Source: an uncultured Lachnospiraceae bacterium (lineage in GTDB: Bacteria; Bacillota; Clostridia; Lachnospirales; Lachnospiraceae). From it: a DNA stretch of 64,000 nt. The notes under the pieces were generated by a model. The model was not told the DNA's origin. It searched no databases and saw only the letters and a program-made list of their open reading frames with translations. This document shows, piece after piece, positions 1-7,269 of this stretch; within the stretch, counting starts at the first letter, position 1; every line of letters starts with the position of its first letter. The stretch spans positions 1 through 64,000 of the forward strand of contig CAMWXE010000016.1 in assembly GCA_947178145.1 (NCBI GenBank), given 5' to 3'. A program made the translations under genes and the position numbers.

Positions 1-210
1 GACTAAGAATAACGAAATTCCACTGGGCAAATTTATGCAGGGCATAAATTTGCATATTGAAAGTGGAAAGTTATTCTAAGTCAGCAAAGGACACTGACTA
101 AGAATAACGAAATTCCACTGGGCAAATTTATGCAGGGCATAAATTTGCATGTTGAAAGTGGAAAGTTATTCTAAGTCAGTAAAGGACACTGACTTAGAAT
201 AACGAAATTC
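1..210. repeat. Tandem 95-bp units, each an 82-bp nested hairpin
   Basis: Two complete near-identical units (1-95, 96-190) and the first 20 bp of a third (191-210) stand in tandem. Each unit has 13-bp outer inverted repeats (GACTAAGAATAAC / GTTATTCTAAGTC, one mismatch), a middle pair TCCACT / AGTGGA and an inner stem AAATTTATGC / GCATAAATTT, followed by a 13-bp spacer ending in AAAGGACACT. The array is cut by the window start, so the copy number is unknown. It lies directly upstream of the HAD gene and contains no credible ORF. A hairpin MITE or REP-like array is the simplest reading. Confidence 0.9.
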
Positions 211-244
211 GCATAATGAAAAAGGAATAATAATGAGGAGCATT

Positions 245-889
245 ATGGCAAATAAAATAGAAGCAATCATATTTGACCTTGACGGAACGATGTGGAATGC
301 GCTTGACGGAATCCACCAGACATGGAATCCGGTGGTGGCAAACCACCCTGAATACAGGAAAGAGCCGATTACGTTTGAGGAGTTAGAAGGCTGTCTCGGG
401 CTTCCCATGACAGATATTGCAGCGAAATTGTTTCCGAAAACGACGGCGGAACAGCAGCAGGCGCTGATGGACGAGTGCTGTGCAGCGGAGAACGCCTATC
501 TGTCAGAGCACGGCGGAATCCTCTACCCCGGTCTTGAGGAGACCTTGCTGGAGCTGAAAAAAAGCTACAAACTTTTTGTGGTGAGCAATTGCCAGCAGGG
601 GTATATTGAGAGCTTTATCAAGGCGCATAAGCTTGCGGACTGTTTTGATGATATCGAGTGCTGGGGAAACAATCTGCTTCCAAAGGGTGAGAACAACAAG
701 CTGATCATGGAGCGCAACCAAGTGACAAAAGCTGTGTATGTAGGCGATACCGCGGGCGACGAGGAGTCCGCGAGAGTGGCGGGCATCCCGTTTATCTTTG
801 CGGAATACGGATTTGGCGAGGCCAAGGCGCCGGACTACAGGCTGGAGGCGTTTGCAAAACTGCCAGGGCTGATGGAGCAGATTGGATAG
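245..889 (+). CDS. HAD-superfamily hydrolase (phosphoglycolate-phosphatase-like)
   Basis: A cytoplasmic haloacid-dehalogenase-fold phosphatase of about 214 aa. Motif I is FDLDGT near residues 10-15 (nucleophile and acid/base Asp), motif II is the Ser in VVSN near 114, motif III is a Lys near 147, and motif IV is GDTAGDEES near 167-175. The helical cap after motif I is typical of the phosphoglycolate phosphatase and beta-phosphoglucomutase subgroup; the substrate cannot be deduced. The ORF track starts at 233, but GAGGAG at 235-240 lies just before the ATG at 245 and the protein then begins MANKIEAIIFDLDGT. An ATG at 233 with AAGGAA upstream remains possible. The gene lies just behind the hairpin array. 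Confidence 0.85.
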   Translation: MANKIEAIIFDLDGTMWNALDGIHQTWNPVVANHPEYRKEPITFEELEGCLGLPMTDIAAKLFPKTTAEQQQALMDECCAAENAYLSEHGGILYPGLEETLLELKKSYKLFVVSNCQQGYIESFIKAHKLADCFDDIECWGNNLLPKGENNKLIMERNQVTKAVYVGDTAGDEESARVAGIPFIFAEYGFGEAKAPDYRLEAFAKLPGLMEQIG

Positions 890-907
890 CCTGTGGGAGG
901 TTTATCG

Positions 908-1036
908 ATGGATTATAAACCATTGCCAGTAGGAATCAGCGATTATAAACATGTCAGCTGCCATGGCACCGCATTCTGCGGCAAGGAGTGCGTGGTGCAA
1001 TGCAGCGATTCAGAGGATAGGAGGAGACTAAGATGA
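908..1036 (+). pseudogene. N-terminal stub of an AAA-ATPase/PD-(D/E)XK family gene
   Basis: A 42-codon ORF with a good ribosome site (GGAGG, 8 nt upstream) begins MDYKPLPVGISDYKHV. This resembles the opening residues of the AAA-ATPase-like/DUF1703 nuclease family (compare MAFKVGVGRSNFAAL at 33.7 kb). After about 16 residues the resemblance stops and the rest is a Cys/Arg-rich tail running 4 nt into ddh. I read it as the 5' end of a deleted family member whose start signals survive. It could instead be a translated leader coupling to ddh. The family assignment rests on a short match. Confidence 0.45.
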
Positions 1037-2019
1037 GTACACGAATAGGAATAATAGGATACGGCAATCTGGGGCGCGGCGTGGAGTGTGCAGTCAGGCA
1101 GAACAACGACATGGAGCTTGCCGCAGTGTTTACACGCAGAACTCCGGATACCGTCCCGATTCTGACAGACACGGCAAAAGTCTGTAATATAGCGGATGTG
1201 GCAGACTGGAAGGATAAGATCGACGTGATGATCCTGTGCGGCGGCAGTGCCACGGATCTGCCAGTGCAGACGCCGGAGTACGTAAAAGATTTTAATGTGA
1301 TTGACAGCTTTGACACGCACGCCAGGATACCTGAACACTTTGCGAATGTGGATGCGGCTGCAAAGGAAAATGCGCACATTGGAATTATTTCTGTTGGCTG
1401 GGACCCGGGAATGTTCTCACTGAACCGTCTGTATGCGAACGCCATCCTGCCGGAGGGAACAGATTACACATTCTGGGGAAAAGGTGTCAGCCAGGGACAC
1501 TCCGATGCGATTCGCAGAATCAAAGGCGTCAGGAATGCAAAACAGTACACCATTCCCGTCGAGTCCGCGCTGGAGGCAGCGCGTTCAGGAAGCAATCCTG
1601 AACTCACGACAAGACAGAAGCACACAAGAGAGTGTTTTGTTGTGCTGGAGGAGGGCGCAGACGCGGTAAAAGTTGAGGAGGAAATCAAGACCATGCCCAA
1701 CTATTTTGCGGATTACGACACGACAGTGCACTTTATCAGTGAGGAGGAACTGCTCCAAAACCACAGCGGGATTCCGCATGGCGGCTTTGTGCTGCGAAGC
1801 GGCGTGACAGGCTGGGAGAAGGAAAATAAGCATTTGATTGAGTACAGCTTAAAGCTGGATTCCAACCCGGAATTTACAGCGAGCGTGCTCGTTGCATACG
1901 CGCGTGCGGCACACCGTCTTTCGCAAGAAGGGCAGAGCGGGTGCAGGACGGTATTTGATATCGCACCGGCGTATTTGAGCGCAAAGAGCGCGGAGGAGCT
2001 GCGGGCTTCGATGCTGTAG
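1033..2019 (+). CDS. ddh: meso-Diaminopimelate D-dehydrogenase
   Basis: This 328-aa protein matches the length and layout of NADPH-dependent meso-diaminopimelate dehydrogenase (EC 1.4.1.16), the one-step route from tetrahydrodipicolinate to meso-DAP for lysine and peptidoglycan. The N-terminal Rossmann motif GYGNLGRG lies near residues 9-16. The segments VIDSFDTHA and SVGWDPGMFSLNR are characteristic of the family's substrate domain. The start is supported by AGGAGGAG 7 nt upstream. The ATG overlaps the stop of the preceding stub by 4 nt. A short MITE and a strong hairpin follow the stop codon, so the gene is probably transcribed as a single unit ending there. Confidence 0.93.
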   Translation: MSTRIGIIGYGNLGRGVECAVRQNNDMELAAVFTRRTPDTVPILTDTAKVCNIADVADWKDKIDVMILCGGSATDLPVQTPEYVKDFNVIDSFDTHARIPEHFANVDAAAKENAHIGIISVGWDPGMFSLNRLYANAILPEGTDYTFWGKGVSQGHSDAIRRIKGVRNAKQYTIPVESALEAARSGSNPELTTRQKHTRECFVVLEEGADAVKVEEEIKTMPNYFADYDTTVHFISEEELLQNHSGIPHGGFVLRSGVTGWEKENKHLIEYSLKLDSNPEFTASVLVAYARAAHRLSQEGQSGCRTVFDIAPAYLSAKSAEELRASML

Positions 2020-2025
2020 TCTTAA

Positions 2026-2096
2026 GGAACTGTAGAATAATTTACTCTCGAAGAAATATTCTGCGCAATCTGTATCACTTATTTTCCTACAGTTCC
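2026..2096. repeat. Short (71-bp) copy of the GGAACTG MITE family
   Basis: It is bounded by GGAACTGTAG and CTACAGTTCC and contains CGAAGAAATATTCTGCGCAATCTG, which also occurs in the 158-bp copies at 4467 and 45020. The central hairpin of the long copies is missing. The flanks are TAA on the left and TGA on the right, so any 3-bp target duplication has decayed. It sits 6 nt after the ddh stop codon. Confidence 0.8.
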
Positions 2097-2101
2097 TGAG
2101 C

Positions 2102-2145
2102 AGAGAGAACAGGAGCAGGTTTAAAAATCTGCTCCTGTTCTCTCT
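2102..2145. terminator. 17-bp perfect stem between convergent genes
   Basis: AGAGAGAACAGGAGCAG (2102-2118) pairs perfectly with CTGCTCCTGTTCTCTCT (2129-2145) around a 10-nt loop. It lies between ddh (+) and the ABC exporter (-). No long U-tract follows on either strand, so its efficiency as an intrinsic terminator is uncertain, although the position fits a bidirectional terminator. Confidence 0.65.
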
Positions 2146-2166
2146 GGAGAAACTTTGCGAAATCTA

Positions 2167-3753
2167 TCATGCTTCGCTCACGCGAAATGTATCTGCCCTG
2201 ACAACCATATCATATTTTGCAAGGTTTTTCTCGGAAACATCATGTGTAATAATAATCACGGTCTTGTCCTTCATCTCTCTGCTCTGTAACAAGTATTCCT
2301 GCACCTTTTCCGTATTTACAGCATCCATTGCTGAAAATGGTTCATCCATCAAAACAATCGGTGTATTTTTGGCGATAATGCGAAGAAATGCAATCAATTG
2401 TTTTTCCCCGCCACTCATTTTCTGGCAGTCTGCATTTTCTAGGGCGTCTTGTTTTTTGTTCCAGAATTTATTCCAAATCTGTGCGCCAACGGTAGGATAA
2501 GCGTCAAATATTGTGATATTATCATGGACGCCTGCATGGTAAAGATACTCATTTTGGTCGATATAGGATATGCATGCTGAAGTATCGAGCTCATATATCG
2601 GTTTTTCATCCAGAAGAATCGTTCCCGAATCTGGCTGAAGGTACTGCATAATCAGTTTCAGCAATGTGGTTTTTCCGCAGCCATTGCTGCCGATGATGGC
2701 ATATTTTTTTCCTTTTTCAAAATCCAGCTTGTCAATTCGAATATGAAACCCGCCATTTTGATAATCAACATCGTGAAACGTAATCCCCTTTTCCACCTTT
2801 TGCGGCGCGGGATAATCCTTCCTGATTCCAGAACTTAAGATGTGCAGAAATTTTTTCCGAACTTCATCTGTGGACTGGATAGCGCTGACATCATACAGGA
2901 TGGATTCCAGCGGTGAGATAAAGCTGCTCACATAACTGAATGTGGCAACCCCTGCGCCGATACTGATTTCTCCGTTAATCAGAAGCACGCAGGCGCAGAT
3001 AAAGGTTACAATCTGAATGATTCTGATTGCCGCATCGTTAATGCTTAGAGAAATGGTCTTGCTTTTTCCATAAGCATACCGTTTGTCTGCTGTTGTATTC
3101 AGTGATTTTTCGTGGACCTTGAGAATATTCTTTCTGGTAAAAATATTGACAAGTTTGTATCCGTTCAAAAGATCAGTGATACAATGAACATACGCTGCCA
3201 TTTGGTTTTGATATTCCATTCTCTTATCAGACATAATTTTTCCGGTAATTTTGGGACCAGTCACCACCAGAAAAGATGAAAGGATGATTGCCAATGCAAT
3301 TCGCCAGTCCACGTATACGACAATGACCACCGCATAAATGACAAACATGTTGACAGAACGGAACACATCAATCCATGGCGTGAGATAATCCTGGTCAATT
3401 GCTGTGATATCATTGCCTTGTATGGATATGTAGTCGCTTGTGGAGTAAGCATAAAAGCTTTTCTCCTCTTTTTTCAGCAGTGAGCAGATAAAGTCTGTTT
3501 TTAATGCCTTCTCAAACGTAATGGCAGTTTTCCATGTGCATATCATACATAGATAGACGCAGACACAGGATAATCCCTGCAGAATGATAAAGAGTGCTAT
3601 AATAGCAGGAATTCGGGATAACATACCTTTGGCAAGACTGTCAAACAGCTCTTTTTGCATCACAGGAATATACGCCGCAAAAATGGTACATAATACGTCA
3701 AATAGTATATCAATGATAATGTATTTTATAACAGGTCTAATATATTTTTTCAT
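2167..3753 (-). CDS. ABC exporter half-transporter (TMD-NBD)
   Basis: A 528-aa exporter-type ABC protein. The first 290 residues form a six-helix membrane domain; the ATPase follows with Walker A GSNGCGKTT near 355, signature MSGGE near 446, Walker B IVLMDEP near 466 and the H-loop in IIITHD. The start ATG has AAAGAGGT directly upstream. The nearest relatives by eye are peptide or bacteriocin-type exporters, but the substrate is unknown. Such proteins often work as heterodimers, and the fragment at 3904-4254 on the same strand is the C-terminal half of another ABC ATPase. This gene may therefore be the surviving half of a broken two-gene exporter. Confidence 0.85.
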   Translation of the reverse strand: MKKYIRPVIKYIIIDILFDVLCTIFAAYIPVMQKELFDSLAKGMLSRIPAIIALFIILQGLSCVCVYLCMICTWKTAITFEKALKTDFICSLLKKEEKSFYAYSTSDYISIQGNDITAIDQDYLTPWIDVFRSVNMFVIYAVVIVVYVDWRIALAIILSSFLVVTGPKITGKIMSDKRMEYQNQMAAYVHCITDLLNGYKLVNIFTRKNILKVHEKSLNTTADKRYAYGKSKTISLSINDAAIRIIQIVTFICACVLLINGEISIGAGVATFSYVSSFISPLESILYDVSAIQSTDEVRKKFLHILSSGIRKDYPAPQKVEKGITFHDVDYQNGGFHIRIDKLDFEKGKKYAIIGSNGCGKTTLLKLIMQYLQPDSGTILLDEKPIYELDTSACISYIDQNEYLYHAGVHDNITIFDAYPTVGAQIWNKFWNKKQDALENADCQKMSGGEKQLIAFLRIIAKNTPIVLMDEPFSAMDAVNTEKVQEYLLQSREMKDKTVIIITHDVSEKNLAKYDMVVRADTFRVSEA

Positions 3754-3903
3754 ACCTCTTTCCTCTTAATTTCTTCATTTTCTGTATTATCATATACATA
3801 TCAACCACCTCCTTCTCTGTTTTTTTGCTGATTTCAGAACCTGCATAACACAAATCCTTAACAGCGCTTTTATTATACATCAATCTGAAAAAGAATGCTA
3901 TAT

Positions 3904-4254
3904 TTACTCTCCAATATGCACCACTTTCGCTTGTGGATAATCCCGCAAAATCTTATCGGTATCCCTGTGCGTGACAAGGATGACGGCTGCGTCGGAATCC
4001 AGGAACTGATAAACCTCACTCAGCCGGCTATGATTGACGCTTGCGTCTGCTTCGTCCAGCAGAATCAGCGGACTTGACACTTCTCGCATCACGGACAGGT
4101 TCTCGAGCTGCACCTCACCGCCAGAGCCTTCCCGCTCAAAATAACAATAGCTGTCCTGATTTTGCAAAAAAAGCGTTGCAAAGTTCCGCAGCTCACAATC
4201 CGCAGTCTCTTTACCGTCTAACAATATATGCCCTTCGTCAGCCCCCTCCCCCTT
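3904..4254 (-). pseudogene. C-terminal remnant of an ABC transporter ATPase
   Basis: Only the last part of an ABC ATPase remains. Reading begins GADEGHILLDGKE, the segment following Walker A in these domains, and continues through the signature GSGGEVQLE, Walker B LILLDEAD and the H-loop ILVTHRD. The membrane domain and Walker A are gone. The frame upstream runs into the 3' end of the helD remnant, so the junction near 4255 is a deletion or fusion point. The ORF-track start at 4224 is merely the first Met. The fragment probably belonged with the intact ABC exporter downstream on the same strand. It cannot bind ATP alone. Confidence 0.75.
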
Positions 4255-5694
4255 ACGGTTCCAGAAACCGACTCTTCTTCCCGCAATAAAGCAGCTTCAG
4301 ATGATGCATGGCCCTTGTGCATGCCACATAAAGCAGACTGCGGTCATATTCTGTACGATAATTTCTCTGGTCAGCATCCACAATTAGGACCTCGTCAAAT
4401 TCCAGTCCCTTGGAAAGCGACACGGATGTCACAATTGCACCGCCATAGAACATATCTGTATCATAAGGAACTGTAGGAAAATAACTGACGCATCTTGACT
4501 TGTCTATTTCTCCGATAGCACAGCACAAAAAGCCTCGCCGTAGCCCACTACGCCTGCGTTTTTTGTACTGCACTCTCGAAGAAATATCCTGCGCAATCTG
4601 CATCAGTTATTTTTCTACAGTTCCTAAGTAAAAAGATGAACTTCGCCTACACCAGACAGCACATCAAATAAAGCCTCCGCCTGTAAATGGCTTTTGCAGA
4701 TAATTCCCAGTTTTCCCGCTTTCTTATCTGCCTGTGCGCGGCAAATCTCACTTACAAGATAAGCCTCTTCATCCGACCGGCTCTCAAATGCGATCTCCAA
4801 GGGCTCATGGCCATGCCGCTCAATTGGTTCCAGATTTCGGTTTTCCTTAATCTTTCCCGCATAATTCATAATCTCGCAGGTTGAACGGTAGCTTTTATAT
4901 AGTTCTATCAACTGTGATCGAGGGTAAAGCTCTTTTAAGAAATCAGCGTGATTTTCAGCAAAAGGGACAACATTCTGGCAGAAATCTCCGAGAATTGTCT
5001 TCCGGCAGTCGTAAAGTTTGTTGATAACCGCATATTGAACAGGCGAATAATCCTGCATTTCATCAATGACCAGATGCAGGATTTCCGGCTCCCTTGCAAA
5101 GCCTTCCAGATACATTTTGATATATACAAGCGGAAAAATATCTGCGCTCTCGATCTCCATTCCCTCCTGATAACAAAAGTAATCTGTCTTCTCAAGATAT
5201 TCATAAAAATGTCTGTACAACTGCATGACATTATTATGTTCAAATCTTGCCATCAGCCACTCAAACAAGTCATTTCTGTGAACCTCTCTGATATCTCCGG
5301 AGACAAGCGCCGCAATCTCGTGAAAACGTTCCCAAACCGGGAGCGCTTCTCTGATATTGTAGCATTTTCGCAGATAGGCTGCCTCCACGATGCCGCCCTC
5401 ATAGGGATAATCTTCCTCATGAAAATTTTCTTTACTGCATTTGAGCAGATAATCATCTAACGTTCTTAGAAATTCTATCGTATTTTTAAACTGGTTTCTT
5501 TTTTTCCAATCTGCATCCGCATCCCTCTGTAAATACCGCTCTGACTGCAGATCCATTCTTTCACAATGATATTCTTTTCCAAGAATTTTTCGTGCAATAT
5601 CGTCCATGGCAATACAGCTGACATTCTCCTCGCCAAGCTCTGGAAGGACTTCTGCAATATAATCGACAAAAACGCCAATAGCAATAACGTTTTC
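4253..5694 (-). pseudogene. helD-like (UvrD/Rep superfamily) helicase, 5'-truncated and split by a MITE
   Basis: The reverse strand encodes the central and C-terminal parts of a HelD/helicase IV-type protein. At the 5' end VFVDYIAEVLPELGEENV, a segment that follows Walker A in this family, is preceded only by the end of the next gene, so the ATP-binding N-terminus is deleted. Motif II-like LVIDEMQDYSPVQY and motif III follow. The frame is then broken after EVHLFT by the 158-bp element at 4467-4624 and resumes as YDTDMFYGG, ending with the motif V/VI region VSLSKGLEFDEV and LLYVACTRAM. Removing the element plus one TTA restores HLFTYDTD exactly. The gene is non-functional. The ORFs at 4624-5607 and 4253-4603 are its two pieces. 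Confidence 0.82.
4467..4624. mobile_element. 158-bp MITE inserted in helD, flanked by TAA/TTA duplication
   Basis: It is bounded by GGAACTGTAG / CTACAGTTCC inverted ends and flanked on both sides by TAA (4464-4466 and 4625-4627; TTA on the coding strand). It has no ORF. The centre forms a long hairpin (CAAAAAGCCTCGCCGTAG against CTACGCCTGCGTTTTTTG). The copy at 45020-45177 has the same length, the opposite orientation and about 90 percent identity by eye. The disrupted helD frame gives the exact pre-insertion sequence. Confidence 0.88.
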
Positions 5695-6930
5695 TCAAAC
5701 AGCAGTTATCCGTGCAAGCATCTCCTCTATTGCGGTCCGATCTTCCGGTTTATCATAGGAGACTGTAATCAGAAAAAACCACGCGCCAGTAATTACTTCA
5801 GCCTCCACAAACCAAAACATGGTCTCCGCTTCCGCAATCTGCCGCCAGCCATAGCGAATGCGTCCGTTGGGTATTTCCTGCTCTACCAGATGATTCAGTC
5901 CTTCCCCAAAACGTTCTGAAAATTCTGCGTCCCCCTGCCTGCATTTGTAGGCGCTCACTCTCCATACAGGGCTGTTTACAGAATCATCGCACCAAAGGTT
6001 TGTGCCGCCTCCATTCTCATTTTCTTCCCATTCATATCGGTAAGTTCCTGGCAGTGTCAGGCGCAGCGGACCATAGGATTCTGTCACTGGATTTCTGCGG
6101 TATCCTATCGGAAATTCGTAGGAAAGCATAGAAACGGTTTTTGGTATTGACGGTTTCCGGCGGTGCAGCCTGCATACTTCCCTGTATGCCTCATAGGGGA
6201 GTGGAAGTTCAGGATCTAACTGATAAGCCATCTCCAAATCTGCGAGTATAGATCCGTTTCGTTCCTTATCCTGTTTGCTGCGGGAAGAGGGTCTGAAATA
6301 GCATTGTACCCACAACGTATACAGTGCTCTGTTCCGATAGAAGAGGGCGTCCTGCTTCTCCCTGCCCCACAGAAAGAACCGGTCCGCAAACGCTTCAATT
6401 TCCCCGCGCTCCAATATATTCGACAGGTATTCCCATGCATAGCGGCCCAGGGGGGCAGCAACTGTCCTGTCCACTTCCTCTGGATGGTACCAATCGAGAT
6501 CCCAGCAAAGCAGGATCTGACCGGCGCCATTTTTTTCTACCTGATCATGGCAGAGCTTGAGCAATCCACACAGCCAGGGATAAAAATGTTCTCTGTTCAT
6601 TCGGTCAAAATTCCGGTGAGTATAATATTCTGTCTCATCGTCCACCACCATATCCTGTATTCCAAGCGCTTCTGTAACCTCTATTGCCGCCTTATGGAAG
6701 CCTGCGCCGACCTGGGAAGTCGAGCAGGCCATTTCCACACGCCACTGTCCGGCATTTTCCTGTTCCTGTGACCATGAAAACACCAGATCTCCCAGGGGAC
6801 ACAGGCTGATGCACAGGCTGTCCTCATATACTGCTATCTCATAGCCTGTTTTCTTGGCCATACGCTGCGCAGTCCGAATCAGTGTATCAATCTTTCCTAC
6901 AGTTCCGGTTACATAAAATCCTACCCCCAT
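5695..6930 (-). CDS. Conserved protein of unknown function
   Basis: About 411 aa, and I do not recognise the family. The ORF track starts at 6978, but AGGAGGA lies 7 nt before the ATG at 6930, giving the N-terminus MGVGFYVTGTVGKIDTLIRT. There is no signal peptide or membrane segment. The sequence is rich in Trp and Tyr, with acidic patches, and reads as a soluble protein with a mixed alpha/beta N-terminal part (to about 200) and a charged helical middle. The stop codon abuts the truncated helD remnant, so the deletion that removed the helD 5' end reaches this gene's 3' flank. The last residues could therefore differ from relatives. Confidence 0.6.
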   Translation of the reverse strand: MGVGFYVTGTVGKIDTLIRTAQRMAKKTGYEIAVYEDSLCISLCPLGDLVFSWSQEQENAGQWRVEMACSTSQVGAGFHKAAIEVTEALGIQDMVVDDETEYYTHRNFDRMNREHFYPWLCGLLKLCHDQVEKNGAGQILLCWDLDWYHPEEVDRTVAAPLGRYAWEYLSNILERGEIEAFADRFFLWGREKQDALFYRNRALYTLWVQCYFRPSSRSKQDKERNGSILADLEMAYQLDPELPLPYEAYREVCRLHRRKPSIPKTVSMLSYEFPIGYRRNPVTESYGPLRLTLPGTYRYEWEENENGGGTNLWCDDSVNSPVWRVSAYKCRQGDAEFSERFGEGLNHLVEQEIPNGRIRYGWRQIAEAETMFWFVEAEVITGAWFFLITVSYDKPEDRTAIEEMLARITAV

Positions 6931-7210
6931 GTTCTTTGTCCTCCTATTCGAAATTCTGATCAAGTATGGAAGAAACATAATCTAAGATTGGTTTCCATCC
7001 ATAGAAATATCCCATAGATGTGATGGCCCTGCTCCAGATAAATTTATACCTATCCGAACTGAACGGCAGTAACCAGGACTAACTACAGCCCAGTTCCGAA
7101 AGCTGCGATATTTCATATACTGGGCATCGTAAAAGCAGGTACACCCTTTATTATACAGGTTTTCAGGCAGATGTAAATCTGCTTTTTTGGATTGCTTACA
7201 AAAAGATACC

Positions 7211-7248
7211 TTGATTTGTGTTCTGGGAAATGATATAATTTCCCAGAA
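7211..7248 (+). promoter_or_regulatory. Promoter of the methyltransferase gene with an overlapping palindromic operator
   Basis: The -35 is TTGATT (7211-7216), the spacer is 17 nt and the -10 is a perfect TATAAT (7234-7239). An 11-bp perfect inverted repeat, TTCTGGGAAAT (7221-7231) and ATTTCCCAGAA (7238-7248), has the -10 at its centre, so a bound dimer would block the polymerase. GGGG of the Shine-Dalgarno follows and the ATG is at 7270. Confidence 0.75.
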
Positions 7249-7269
7249 TATGACGAAAGGGGATTAACT

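Noticed and set aside
1-190. ACTGGG in the hairpin repeats as a target of the BfiI-like enzyme
   Set aside because: ACTGGG is the BfiI site, but the recognition sequence of the enzyme here is unknown; the match is most simply chance.
1-210. CRISPR array
   Set aside because: Repeat units are 95 bp, near-identical throughout and self-complementary; there are no unique spacers and no cas genes.
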